A stretch of DNA of 64,000 nt, from contig JALMQS010000225.1 in assembly GCA_024734495.1 (NCBI GenBank), forward strand, positions 3,122,369 to 3,186,368, in the 5' to 3' direction. This DNA comes from Forficula auricularia. Its lineage: Eukaryota; Arthropoda; Insecta; Dermaptera; Forficulidae. Shown piece by piece: positions 22,092 through 32,838 of the stretch; position 1 is the first letter of the stretch, and each line of letters begins with the position of its first letter. The notes below the pieces were generated by a model that was not told the DNA's origin, searched no databases, and was given only the letters and a program-made list of their open reading frames with translations. Both the position numbers and the translations under genes were made by a program.

Positions 22092-23711
22092 ATGGAACAC
22101 AGTCCAATCAATTTTAGGGACGTAGAACCACTAATAAAAAAATTCAACGGAACAGACAGTTATTCAATAGAAAGATGGGTGCAGGACATAGAATCCGAAG
22201 CAAGTATTCAAAGTTGGAGTAACTTGCAACTATTTACCTTTGGCAGACGGCTAATAACTGGACTAGCTAGGCTATTCGTAGAAAGTGAAAGAAACATTAA
22301 TACGTGGGATAAGTTAAAAGAGGCCTTGTTGGAAGAATTCTCATTGCAAGTTAGCAGCGCGGATATTCATAAACAGCTAGCCAGAAGAAAATTGCAAAAG
22401 GGTGAGCATGTTTATGAATACTTTCTTGTTATGAAAGAGATAGCCAATAGGGGCAACCTAGAAGACAAGGCAGTAATAGAGTATATACTGGACGGTATAC
22501 AAGACATTAGTCCTAATAAAGTAATACTTTACGGGGCAAAAACATTAAAAGAATTTAAAGAAAAGTTAAAATTGTATTCAGAAATCACCTTCAAGTCAAC
22601 AAACATAGCAAATCATGCATGCAATAGACAGCCAGTTAGCAGTAAGGGTGGAAACGAAAACCTAATCACCAAAGAAGACCCACCCATGAACATAGTTACA
22701 GCAAATAGTCAAAAAACGAAATCCAATCACAAGATCATTTCAATAAGCAACCACAAGATTAACGCCTTAGTAGATACCGGTGCAGGCTTATCGCTCATGA
22801 GCAAAGACATCCACAAACAGCTAGGATCACCACAATTAACAGACTCGAATATCATTTTAAACGGATTTGCATTTTCACGAACAGGAACTAAAGGATATTT
22901 TAAAACGACCACACGAATTGACAACGAAGATTTTAATATTAAATTTTATGTAGTTCCAAACGAAACAATAGACGAACAAGTAATTTTAGGAATCGATCTG
23001 TTAGATCAGGCCGAAATTAAAATAGGACAAGATGGCATCCAAATTATTAAAAACATAGACGTTAATAAAATTAACCAAACAAGAACGGAAACAGAATCTC
23101 ATTTAATAGATGAACTACGAATGAAAAACAATTCATTAAAACGCGACATTCAGTCAATGAAAGGGGAATTGAACAGTTTAAAAAGAAGTCTCAATGAAGA
23201 AAAGAAAATCCGAGAAAACGAAATTAACCATTTAAAATTAAGAAATAACGAACTGATAGATCAAAATAATTCATTAAACGAAATTATAAATTTAATTAAA
23301 CATGAAAACAGGGAATTACACAAGAAATTATCAGATCAAGACAGACATTTTGCAAAAACAGCTAACGCTTTGAAAGAAGAAAATAAAGATATCTCAAGTA
23401 AAGAAAGTCATTTAGAAGATGGTCAAGGGACAAATTCACCTATGAACAAAGACAAGATTAAGGGGTTTCAAGCAAGAAGAATTGGGGAACTTACGAAGAA
23501 AATTAGAATCAAAAGCCAAAATGATTACGCAGCCTATGACGTTACAAAGTTTAGTGGTCTTAAAGCTGATAAGATTAATTTCAATTTCCCCTCAATACCA
23601 GTTAAAACCCATGTCGGTCCCTTACCTCAGACTATATTAAGTGTTCAAGAAAACATTCAAGTGAAGTGCTGTGTTAATTATAAAAGTGTAAAAAAAAAAG
23701 TGTTAAATTAA
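22092..23711 (+). CDS. Gag-protease-coiled-coil polyprotein of the LTR element (539 aa)
   Basis: Residues about 15-170 resemble a retrotransposon Gag capsid (W-KRWVQDIE-like start, then WDKLKEALLEEF and LQKGEHVYEYF, typical of the retrotrans_gag fold). No CCHC zinc knuckle follows. Residues about 210-315 form a retropepsin: ALVDTGAGLSLM with catalytic Asp228 and the flap-distal ILGIDLLDQ at 298-306. Residues about 338-445 are a long Lys/Glu/Asn/Leu heptad region, a strong coiled-coil candidate. The last 90 residues are basic with no recognised domain. Gag and protease are in one frame with no slip site. The ORF is intact, so selection or recent insertion has kept it. Start: the first ATG after the leader, close to the capsid homology. 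The combination lacks pol and its coiled coil takes the place where RT would begin; its role is unknown. Confidence 0.85.
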   Translation: MEHSPINFRDVEPLIKKFNGTDSYSIERWVQDIESEASIQSWSNLQLFTFGRRLITGLARLFVESERNINTWDKLKEALLEEFSLQVSSADIHKQLARRKLQKGEHVYEYFLVMKEIANRGNLEDKAVIEYILDGIQDISPNKVILYGAKTLKEFKEKLKLYSEITFKSTNIANHACNRQPVSSKGGNENLITKEDPPMNIVTANSQKTKSNHKIISISNHKINALVDTGAGLSLMSKDIHKQLGSPQLTDSNIILNGFAFSRTGTKGYFKTTTRIDNEDFNIKFYVVPNETIDEQVILGIDLLDQAEIKIGQDGIQIIKNIDVNKINQTRTETESHLIDELRMKNNSLKRDIQSMKGELNSLKRSLNEEKKIRENEINHLKLRNNELIDQNNSLNEIINLIKHENRELHKKLSDQDRHFAKTANALKEENKDISSKESHLEDGQGTNSPMNKDKIKGFQARRIGELTKKIRIKSQNDYAAYDVTKFSGLKADKINFNFPSIPVKTHVGPLPQTILSVQENIQVKCCVNYKSVKKKVLN

Positions 23712-24057
23712 GTGCCATGTGTAGAAGTGGGAAAAAAGTGAAAATTAGTGTGTGAAAGTGTTAGTTTTTAAGTAAATTCAAATCAAAGAAATAGGCAATT
23801 AAAAGACACTAAGTTAAAGTTTTAAATATTTTCTGTTAAAATGTTCTATTAATATCAATTTGTTTTGTAAAAATAGTCAAGTTTCAAGTGTGATGTCATT
23901 ATTCAAAAAAAAAATATTTTATTCTATAATTAAGTAAAGTGTTGAAAGTGCCTAAACGGTTTTAAAGAAGAAAAGACAATAACTAAATTAATTTTAAGTT
24001 GAAATATTTAACTATGTAAAAGATGATTGGTTATAAGTTCCGAGTCGTAACTTGATT
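23712..24057 (+). other. Untranslated region between gag ORF and polypurine tract
   Basis: AT-rich with repeated AAGTG/GTGTTA words and no ORF of note. No env- or pol-like sequence is seen. Confidence 0.6.
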
Positions 24058-24071
24058 GAGAAAGGGGAGAA
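24058..24071 (+). other. Polypurine tract
   Basis: GAGAAAGGGGAGAA immediately before the 3' LTR, the expected plus-strand primer of reverse transcription. Confidence 0.85.
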
Positions 24072-24670
24072 TGTAGGGATCGATTTTCTGCCTTTTGTTT
24101 TCAATTAGAAATGTAATTTATTTTTCGATGTTAATCGATTCGTGGCTTATGAAAGACTAATTAGCGAAGAAGGAGACCACGCCCTTTTATAATTAATCGA
24201 GCGCGATCTAGGAAAAATTATTAACCAATCACCTTAATTACCAATTAAATCCACGGCTATAAAAGAGACGAAGCCGTAATTAGCAGGCAGTTGCAATTCA
24301 GCTCTCGCTGTGTGAAGAGCTGTTTTACGCTCTCCAAGAGTTCGCCTGTCGACTTTGGAACGATTAAAGAAACAACGCTGTACGAAATCTTGTAACCACG
24401 AAGAAGTAATAAATTTCGGGCCTTGTGCCATTTATTTTGTTGAAAGCATTTTTCACCGCCTCAGGGCAATTTCTTATTTTTAAAAAGCATTTTTCACAAG
24501 CCTCCGGGCCAATTCTTATTTTGGGAAAGCAAATTTCACGGCTTTACGCCACCAAGAGAGGTTTCACCTCTGAAGAAAATCGACGACATCGGCGCTCCTC
24601 CGACATCTTTCCACCAAGCCTTTCGGAGTCAAAAACTCATCTTCATCCATCATCGGGACTATTTCCTATA
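24072..24670 (+). repeat. 3' LTR
   Basis: Matches the 5' LTR with one extra G at the start (TGTAGGG), one T fewer in the GAGGTTTTCACC block, one extra G in TTTCGGAGTC and one C/T change near the end. It is followed by TATATATAGA. Confidence 0.95.
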
Positions 24671-25204
24671 TATATATAGATTTTATAAAGTAGTCCATCT
24701 GACTAACTTTTAACGAACCGATTCTAGTTAAAACTTTTCTTTGTCTAATTTCGTTCAAATGAACAAAACTCAAACTGAACGTTTGAAAAGCATATCAAAT
24801 ATAAAATATTAATTAGTAGAGTATTATTAATGTATCGTTGTATGTAGCGCTCTGGAGTGTTTAGATCGCACCTCATTACTTTCACTTTCCTGCATGCATA
24901 ACAAACCATCATTAGGATTAATATTAAGAAGTCATATAAATTATAAATTTGTTCCTGAAATACGCAAATTAAATTATAATTATACGAAATGTAGTATCAG
25001 GGATTAAAACAATAGCATTAAGCTTCTACTACTTTTCAAACACACTTAAATAACTTTCTCACAGATAATTTTTATTAAAATTAAAGACAATAAAAATAAA
25101 ATTTTAAAAAAATGATTAGAATAGTATTTCAGGAAAAATACAGCCAATAATATAACCAAAATTTTTCGAAAAGTGGGTGCCCAAAATTAAAAAAAAATCA
25201 ATTG

Positions 25205-25560
25205 ACACGTTCTGATGTGGCCATCCACTTGACTTTACCATACCCTTCTGGTTGAGTTTGGTACAAGGGCCTAGATTTTCATTTTTTGACCCTACAATCC
25301 CCCCCCATTTTGGGCGGTTAGTTTTTGCACTTTTAGTCTTCTGGTAGCCCACTGATAATGTATACAAAATTTGGTTGAATTTGGTCCAAGGGCCTAGATT
25401 TTCATTTTTTAGCACCCCTCCCCATTTTGGGCGGTTTGTTTTTGCATTTTTAGTGTTTCTGGGGGCCCACTGATTTTGTATACAAAATATGGTTGAGTTT
25501 GCTCAAATGGCCTAGATTTTTATTTTTGAACCCCCACCCACCCACTCCTAATTTTGGCGC
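25205..25560 (-). repeat. Dispersed repeat with three tandem units of about 120 bp
   Basis: Units begin at 25250, 25373 and 25491 with GGTTGAGTTTGG or close variants, each followed by AGGGCCTAGATTTTCATTTTT and a C-rich run. The block 25205-25245 is the reverse complement of 9918-9955 (GTAAAGTCAAGTGGATGGCC), so this is the same family as 9380-9960 in the other orientation. The 99-codon minus-strand ORF is a product of the repeat. Confidence 0.85.
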
Positions 25561-25631
25561 CAGAAAAAAATATTTTTTTCTTTATTATAGGTTCATTTTA
25601 TAGTAGTTATATTTCATTTTTCTTGTTTTTT

Positions 25632-25912
25632 TTGATAGAATAATATATTAGGAGTAACTTAAAAAAAAATTAAAATTATTTACCACGTAGTTTTGATAAA
25701 AAACAAAAAAAACATATTTGGGCAATTATTTTTAGTGGAGGGGATATAGGCACAATGGCTTGGAAACGATCGGCAAGTATATGTGAGATTTCGTAGTGTG
25801 AGTGGACAGTCACGTTAAAAAAATATAACCTAAAATTTTAGTTCCGTTCATATTTATAGAGTGGTTACGAGGCTAAAACTTTTTGTGTGGATTGTCTCGA
25901 AAGAACCTCCTT
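25632..25912 (-). mobile_element. MITE fragment with GGAGGTTCTTTC end
   Basis: About 280 bp that is the reverse complement of 38522-38795. The end reads GGAGGTTCTTTCGAGACAAT on the minus strand, close to the TIR GGTAGTTGTTTCG of the 55-60 kb TTAA-flanked elements, so I place it in the same superfamily. Only one terminus is recognisable. Confidence 0.6.
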
Positions 25913-26640
25913 ATGTTATCAAGGGTATTTGAATCCAGGCACACATGGACAAAAATGGTTAAAAATGATTTTTCTCCAAGATTCATACATTTTTAAACAC
26001 ATTGTGCAAAAAAATTGAAATTTTTCTCATGAATTCAATTGAAGGTTCGCCCAACAGGGTCTAAATAATTTATTTAACGAAATTGAATTGATTTTATTAA
26101 AGTTACAAGGCTTCAAAAAGTCAATTTCTGAAGATGCTACTCCAATATTTCGCTTATACTACATAAATGAAAGTGGAAATTTTCAATTAAATAATCAATT
26201 TTCACTTATGGCTGGTTCCAAATTTCTTACGTCTGCCTCTTTTTGTTGACTTGTATACTAATGCAAATCTTAAATATAAATATTTAAATCGATATATTCG
26301 GATAAAAGAGGACTTTAGAAAGAAGAAAGAGGGAATGACGCGTCTTTTTTCCTTCGGTGTTGTAGAACCATATGGCAGACGTGATAAATATCGGATTTTC
26401 AATAAAAATGAAAATAATTCAAAAAATGTGAGGTAGAAAAAAAGTAATATATATATTTCTTTATTTTATTTTATTTAATCATAAGACTGCAAGAACAGCT
26501 ATATTTCAAGTTTGACTCTTGCATTCTAGTCTAAAGAAGTGAAATATTCAGAGAGATTCTTGAGCCTGGTTTTGAAGATTATAAAATGCACATCTAAGTT
26601 GGGAGCAAGTTCTCTTTCATAAGAATAAACCAGGGCTGTC
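25913..26640. other. No recognised feature
   Basis: AT-rich. The facing ORFs at 26202-26436 overlap on both strands and show no domain. Confidence 0.45.
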
Positions 26641-28073
26641 CAACCCGCCGCCCGCGGGACTAATGCGGCCCGACATAAAATTGTATTTTTTTTTTAATTA
26701 GAGAAAGTGGTGTAGGTTTTAGGTGAAACATTATATTAATTAATAAAGTAAAGGGTGTGTAGTTTTACAGTGAATGAAATAAAACTCAAAGAGATTTATA
26801 AAAACTCAATATATTTCGGATTATATAAGTCCATCATCAGGAATTTACAGGTTAAAACTAACAGTTTACTTTATTAATTGAGTGGCCCTTTACTTTATTA
26901 ATTAATAATAAAATTATAAGCTTTCTTAAACATATGAGATTTTTATGTACTTACTGGAAAACATATCTGATACAATTTTACCTTATTATTTTTTTTTCTA
27001 AAATAAGAAGAAATTGGAAAATCTCCCAAAAGTTTTTTTTAAGAATAAAGGCAGATTTTCAATTTTGAATCTGAAAAGATATTCATAATTTTGCCATATT
27101 TTGACTCAATTTTTATTAGATACCTATAAATATTTTACCTGCAGACTTTCTTATGGAACTGCAATCAGACATTTTTTTCTTTTAACCATACTTGGCCTCG
27201 GGAACTAAATGCCCATTTAGTCAGTTATTTAATGATATTGATGAGAGAAGGAGATACACCAGAAGGTGGATCCCCCAAAAGCCTGTATGGACTGGCCCCT
27301 CAATCGTGAAAAGAACAGAGCAGAAGGAAAAGCCGGGATCACGAGCCAATCTCAGAAACTTAGATACAATTCAATATCCAATTTACCAAGGTTTTAGGGG
27401 CTTCGAGCAGTGGTAAATCCTCCGCGCGATAAATTCGGTTAAATTTATCTCCCACTTAATTTTATTACCAGACCCTATACTTACAGAAAAAATGTCTGGG
27501 TATAGCCGGGAATCGAACCCGAAACCTCCGGGTTGCCAGTCAATTGTTCTGACCACTACACCAGGCGGACAGTCGTCATAGATTCACGAAGAACAGGTGA
27601 ATAGAATCAGAATCCTGAAAGAAAAATTTAAAAATGTTATTAGAATTTTAGAAAAATTATCTACTCAGAAATAAATACTCTGGCTATCACAATATTTATT
27701 CCCTTTTTAGAAATATGTATTTATATCCTATACGTGCGTAAGCTATTTTCAAGAATTAAATTCACTAAAATCAAAATTATAAGCTTACAGTATATTTAAT
27801 GAAATTTCGAATATTTAAAAATTATTCTTCATCTCATATTTCCATTTACTAAAATTTTAGTATTTATTAGTTCAGTAATTAAAACTTTTTAAAGGGCTAA
27901 TTGATTTAAAAACAAAATCCTGAAGGAAAAGAACTGTTATGCCATTTTGGTGTATTTCATTATTTTACAAAATTAACTTTCTTTTTTGATTAGCAAAACA
28001 ATATCAATAGAATTAGAGACAATTTTATTTCTTCAAAAGTGGCCCGTATAGGGCAAAAGGTTGGACACCCCTG
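26641..28073 (+). mobile_element. hAT-type element with nested insertions (1.43 kb)
   Basis: Inverted ends CAGGGCTGTCCAACC (left) and CAGGGGTGTCCAACC (right, minus strand) match at 14/15 and are flanked by GAATAAAC and AAACAAAC (6/8), fitting an 8-bp hAT duplication. The ends are followed by GC-rich CCGCGGG and GGCCCG blocks. The interior contains a fold-back segment (about 26697-26900) and the SINE at 27205-27571. No transposase is visible. Confidence 0.75.
27205..27571 (-). mobile_element. tRNA-derived SINE with a LINE-like 3' tail
   Basis: On the minus strand the head at 27571-27500 has an A box TGGTGTAGTGG (27553-27563) and a B box GGTTCGATTCC (27509-27519), the RNA polymerase III promoter. 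The acceptor arms do not pair, so it is not a real tRNA. A body of about 160 bp follows. The 3' end (about 27310-27205) shares AGGGGCCA, a GGGAT-CACCTT-TGGTGTA block and CTCCTTCTCTCATCA with the 3' UTR of the LINE at 44840-45700. It is nested in a hAT element. Confidence 0.8.
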
Positions 28074-28083
28074 AAACAAACAA

Positions 28084-29192
28084 TAGACCGAGAGGTAGTG
28101 AACATTTTGGACGATTATTTCAGAATGCATACTGTAGTGTTGTGATCAGCACACACCCCGAAAATGAAATTCTTACTCGACGAATCCAGTCGTTTTTTAA
28201 GGGTAAATGACTATTGAAGATAAGTCAAAATTATTCTAAAATCAAGTCATTTCAGAATGGTTAAATTTGATTTCAGGACATTCCCAATGACAATATTTAC
28301 TATTTAAAATAAATTAGGAAAAATCTATTGAAAAAATCATTTTTTACATTGAATTTCCTTCTAATAAATAATAATAAATTTAATACTTTGGTCATCACGG
28401 CGAGGCAGGCTGGTTTTTGTTGACTTTTATCAATGAACTCTAAAACTCAAGTAATTTACGGCAGAGCCTAGATCTTACGCAGCTTTCAAGAAGAGGTGAC
28501 TAATGGATAGCCTATATTCAGGCGTATGTACGTATTATGGTATACATATATGTATGGTGTGTACAAGGCTAGATGTTAAAAAGGCAGATCTTCTGAAATG
28601 ACTTGAAATTTTAACTAAATCTGACTCGTTGGAAGGGGGTGATTTCTGACCCCCCCCTTAGCGACTGGGCTATTGTTCTGCATTTCCTATAAAATTGTAA
28701 ATATTATTATTATTATTATTTCCATCCATAATGTGTATTAATGAGAGTTTTTTAATGGGAATTAAGGACAAGTTTTTTATGTGCCGGCAAATATTTGACC
28801 GGCTATAATCTGATTCCTTCAGGGGAAGGCAATGGGAAACCACCCCTGTAAAAAATTTCCCCAGAAAATGAGGATACTCTCCATACTAATCGCCGACGCT
28901 TGTAATCGAGTATGGCACTTGAAGAAGAAGTAATGAAACTATTTGAAATCCTGAAGAAGTCGGCAAAGACGACGAAACGTTAATAAAAAATAATATAAAA
29001 ATTACACAAAAAACTTATCCTTAATTCTCATTAAAAAAAAACTCTCAATAATAGTAAATATTGCCATTTGGAATGTCCTGAAATAAAATTTAACCATTTT
29101 GAAATGACTTGATTTTACAATATTTTTCAGTAGTGCTACACTAGAGTATTCTGAAATAAGCGTCCAAATGTTCACTAGCTCTTAGACAGAAA
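28084..29192. repeat. Nested inverted repeats of 1.1 kb
   Basis: Outer arms (28084-28310 and about 29050-29192) share AGTGAACATTTTGGACG, ATTTCAGAATG, TCAAGTCATTTCARAATGG and TTCAGGACATTCC as reverse complements. Inside, 28739-29045 has its own inverted ends (GAGAGTTTTTTAATGGGAAT). The core contains GGCAATGGGAAACCACCCCT (about 28828) and, at 28951-28978, a CTGAAGA-stem-GAAAC motif. A related GGCATTGGGAAACCACC block is at about 31912. Confidence 0.7.
28951..28978 (+). other. Hammerhead-like core candidate
   Basis: CTGAAGA, A, stem GTCG/CGAC, then GAAAC followed by GTTAATA. Same layout as the motifs in the fold-back arms, but in a different repeat context. Confidence 0.3.
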
Positions 29193-30227
29193 GTTTTTAA
29201 TTTCACAGAGACCCCTATCTTCAAATGTTCCCATTTTTCAGGACGGAGTTTAGCAATAAATGTATAATTCTCAATTAAACGTAAAGTACTGACTTGAAAA
29301 TGTTTCAGAAGAACATCAAAAAATTTAAATTAAATTTTTAATTTCGCCGTTGGTGGTCTAACTTCTAATCTTCCATATTGTTTTTTATAATGAGATACTA
29401 AGATGTCCAAGAGTCCCACACCTGACAAATAAATTAATTTAGACTTCTCTTTAAAAGGGTGAACATGGCGGGGATATTAACCCTTCCACAAGGTATGCAT
29501 ATTTTACTAGAATTTTTAAAGAATCTCGCGTTATGAACAAAAAAAAAATAAAAAACTTTTTTTAATTTTTGCAAACGGCCTAAATTTCAGATAAAGAGTA
29601 ATTTTAAGCAACACAAACTTTTTAGCTAAAAATTAATATTTTGCCTCTATGCTCATAATTATAGGCCAGTTATGGCTGAAGTTAAATTGGAATTCTCTGT
29701 CTGATTAAAGATAGTATGTATACGGGGATTCCTTTTCAAGATAAAATAATATTGTATTAGTTTATCCGGTTTCACTTTAATCTAAGTTTGAACCAGAACC
29801 ACTGGAATCCCGAGTTCATTATTTGACACCGGAATTGCGATAATATAACTCAATTCAAATTCGTATTATTTACTGAAAATAGGCTTTGTACAAAACTTAT
29901 ATAATAGTTTAAAATTTCTAAAGCTCAGGAATGATTTTATCGAAAATTTTAAGAATAATTTTAAAAATTAGTAGAAAGAGTGAAAACGTTTTAAAGATTC
30001 CAAATGCTCATAGAACCCTAGTAAAAAATATAAACTTAAGTATAATAATCAACTAAAAATTAAAAAAAATTAAATAAAATTTCATCTTTAGGTTTCACAA
30101 AATAAAACAAATAAATGTTTTGAGTTTTATGATATATATACTTCTGGTTACATCATCTTAGAAGTTAACATAGAAAACTTTCACAAAATAAAACAAATAT
30201 ATGTTTTGAGTTTTATTATATTAATTT
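29193..30227. other. No gene recognised
   Basis: AT-rich sequence without long ORFs or clear repeat structure. From about 30100 the TTTGAGTTTTAT and GTTAACATAGAAAACTTTC words of the following palindrome family begin. Confidence 0.45.
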
Positions 30228-30925
30228 ACTATGAGTTAAGGATTCTTGGTCACTTGTTTCAAATTAAAATTAAAAAAATTAAAAGATTTAAAAATATTTT
30301 TTCAATATATATTTTTCGAGCTGTAAGCTCATCTTCAGGAAAAGTACAGAATTATAACTCAAGAATCCTTAACTCATAGTAAATGAATATTACATGTAAT
30401 ATTTATTTACTCTTATCTTTTGAGTTTTATGATACCTATATATACTTCGGGTTACAAGCCCATCATCCTAGAAGTTAACATAGAAAACTTTCACAAAATA
30501 GAAAAATATATGTTTTGAGTTTTATTATATATATTTCGAGTTACGAGGCCATCATCAGGAGTTAAAATAAAAAACTTTCTATGTAAATTCGTGATGATGG
30601 GCTTGTAACCCGAAATAATACTCAAAACATATATTTTTATTACTTTTGTGAAAGTTTTCTATGTTAACTTCTAAGATGATGGGCTTGTAACCCGAAGTAT
30701 ATATAGGTATCATAAAACTCAAAATATATAAAGATACGAGTAAATAAATATTACATGTAATATTCATTTACTATGAGTTAAGGATTCTTGAGTTATAATT
30801 CTGTACTTTCCTGAGATGAGCTTACAGCTCGAAATATATACAATATTGAAAAAATATTTTTATATCTTTTAATTTTTTTAATTTTAATGTGAACCAAGTG
30901 ACCAAGAATCCTTAACTCATAGTAA
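30228..30925. repeat. Large palindrome (arms about 330 bp, centre about 30570)
   Basis: The left arm from GAGTTAAGGATTCTTGGTCA is mirrored by the right arm ending in GACCAAGAATCCTTAACTC at about 30918. Sub-blocks ATTCATTTACTATGAGTTA, GTTAACATAGAAAACTTTC and GGGCTTGTAACCCGAA occur on both sides. Several hairpin motifs of the CTGAWGA...GAAA type lie in it (minus 30313-30338 and 30533-30558; plus 30591-30616). A further copy of the outer part is at 59400-59560. Confidence 0.85.
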
Positions 30926-32139
30926 ATGAATATTACATGTAATATTTATTTACTCTTATCTTTATTAAAGATGTTTCACCTTGCACCAACACCACAATCT
31001 CTACTAATTCTCAAAATATATATTTGTTTTATTTTGTGAAACCTAACTTGAAATTTTATTTACTTTTATAAAAAATGTTTCGACTTGAACCGAAACCTAA
31101 CTTTTTAAAAATTAACAAAAAATTTATTTTCTAATTTAATTATCTTGAGATAAATTTGATTTCTTAATTAATTTTTACTCCTATATATAGTATGGTAAAT
31201 AGCCCGGAATTCTAGTTCCTCAAACTAGAAACTACCTGCTAATCCTACTATGGGGCCTATTTCATGGATTCTTTCTCTTTTTCACTTCTACCCTAATCTA
31301 AAATCCCACTTCTAATTATGTATTTTTATTCATTTTCCTTCCATAAATATTTTCTTTCATAGGGCGTGCGTATTCTTTTACGATCCGGTTAAAGGGAGAT
31401 CTACCAAAAGGACAGCTCTTATTTTTCTCATATCATATTACCAAGAGAAGTATTCCTGTACTTTACTAACTCTACACTAGTTCCCTTTTTATTTAATTGA
31501 AAAGTTTTTGTTTATCCGAGAGTAGCAGAGTTGTTGATTCACAAAGAGAAACAAAGAGGTTGTCCTCTGCTTGATGCAAATAAACATACACACATATATA
31601 TCGAGATGATATATCTGTATATATATATTATTTATTTGTTTGAGACTATAGTTTCGAAGACTTGGTCTTCATCATCAGTCTTTTTTAATTATAAATGTTG
31701 TTATTCATGGACTCAATATCGTATGGATATTGAAAATGTGATGTTCTTTTACTGGTTGGCAGCTTAGAATTGAAGGCATTCTTTTGGTTCACATTCAAAT
31801 ATAACCATATGTTTCCATTTCTCCTTGTTTTACAAAGAGACCTTTTTATTTTTTTATTTTTCCTAAATTGGGAGTGGAGGTTCGTCCCTTTAAGCATCTT
31901 GCTGTTTGGAAGGCATTGGGAAACCACCAAATCGCGAATTCCTAGAATACCTACACCATGGTATCTCTTCGAATAAAATTTTCTGTAGATAAACAAGCCT
32001 CCCGTTCGGATCTCCGGGTGGAAGCTACTTGAGGATAAATAAGACTAAAAAAATGTTATAAATTATTTGTAATGAACTATTAGTAGGTTTAAAATAAATA
32101 AAATTACTAATTTAATTAAAATTCATAATTGTTTATTTA
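30926..32139. other. Repeat remnants, no gene
   Basis: At about 30965-31010 the inverted GTTTCACC...CAACACC terminus of a dispersed family occurs. At 31525-31680 there is a copy of the GTTGTCCTCTGCTTG repeat with a CTGATGA-T-(GAAGAC/GTCTTC)-GAAAC hairpin on the minus strand (31651-31678). The overlapping ORFs at 31531-31996 run on both strands and show no domain. Confidence 0.5.
31651..31678 (-). other. Hammerhead-like core candidate, strongest stem
   Basis: On the minus strand: CTGATGA, T, a perfect 6-bp stem GAAGAC/GTCTTC with a CAA loop, then GAAAC followed by TATAGTCTC. Confidence 0.35.
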
Positions 32140-32640
32140 TCTACTCTTATTAAACGAGCAAAAATTGTTTATATATTTGTTTGTATATATATTTATATAT
32201 TTGCAAGCCATAAGGAATCATATATAAAATCCACAGAAGATAATTTTATATGTAGAAAACTGCGTGATAAAGCTGAGCTTAAAAAACCTATTGCTTAGAA
32301 TATTTATATTTTTGAAATAATTTTACCTCAGGGGCCTGCAACTTGCGGATACGGGATTGGCGCTCCCGAGGTACCCTAGCTGAGTCTGCTTTTTAATTTC
32401 TTGGGTTAGACTCTTCCTTTCGACTAATCTATTATCTACTCTTATTAAACGAGCAAAAATTGTATATTTATTTATTTATATATATGTATATATTTATTTA
32501 TTTATATATATGTATATATTTATTTATATATTTGTATCTTAGTTCTATTTTGAAAACGGCTCTACCGATTTTGATGAAACAAATTCTATTAACAAGTTTT
32601 GAGGATGAGAAAGCGATCTGGCTAGGTCTGCACTTCGACA
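32140..32640 (+). mobile_element. Two Helitron-like 5' ends, direct orientation
   Basis: TCTACTCTTATTAAACGAGC begins at 32140 and again at 32435, each preceded by AT-rich DNA and followed by AAAAATTGT and TA-rich sequence. A TC start with an ATTAAACGAGCAA block resembles Helitron 5' termini I know from insects. No CTRR 3' end was identified, so the elements are partial or fragmented. The second is interrupted by the SINE at 32653. Confidence 0.5.
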
Positions 32641-32652
32641 AATTTAATCTTT

Positions 32653-32838
32653 TTTTTTTTTTTTTTTTTTGGCTTTTCGGCCTTTCTAGCCATAAGCCCA
32701 ATTACGATACTAGTTATATTTTTTAAAATTTGTCTCTACCCCCGGGGGTCAGATTTTAGCTGGCTGCCTCGAGTCGGATTCGAACTCGGGTCCCCTGGTT
32801 AGCTCGCTGTCACGCTACCGCCTAGCCTACCGACCCCC
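32653..32838 (-). mobile_element. tRNA-derived SINE with perfect 12-bp target duplication
   Basis: On the minus strand: A box TAGGCTAGGCGGTA (32816-32829), B box GAGTTCGAATCC (32776-32787), a short body, and a poly-A tail (poly-T at 32653-32670 on plus). AAATTTAATCTT flanks both sides (32641-32652 and 32839-32850), a perfect target duplication. This proves insertion by retrotransposition into the Helitron-like repeat and suggests it is young. The head is not a functional tRNA because the arms do not pair. Confidence 0.9.

Larger units (their letters stand above)
21101..24670 (+). mobile_element. Complete LTR retrotransposon lacking pol (about 3.57 kb)
   Basis: Two LTRs of 598 and 599 bp differ by only one substitution and three single-base indels, so insertion is recent. 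The order is 5' LTR, tRNA-Pro primer site, GC-rich leader, one gag-protease-coiled-coil ORF, polypurine tract, 3' LTR. It sits in a (TA)n tract, so the target duplication (TATATATA on both sides) is ambiguous in length. No reverse transcriptase, RNase H or integrase motif is found in the 360 bp between the ORF and the polypurine tract or elsewhere. It must depend on enzymes from a relative. Ty3/gypsy affinity is inferred from the gag type and gag-protease order. Confidence 0.9.

Noticed and set aside
22727..22924. Minus-strand ORF inside gag
   Set aside because: Shadow of the gag-protease frame.
25250..25560. CRISPR-like spaced repeats
   Set aside because: Three long tandem units without constant short repeat and unique spacers, in a eukaryotic context.
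27500..27571. True tRNA gene on the minus strand
   Set aside because: A and B boxes are present, but acceptor arms do not pair and a SINE body follows.
32776..32838. True tRNA gene on the minus strand
   Set aside because: B box is good, but the fold is not a cloverleaf and a poly-A tail with target duplication marks it as a SINE.
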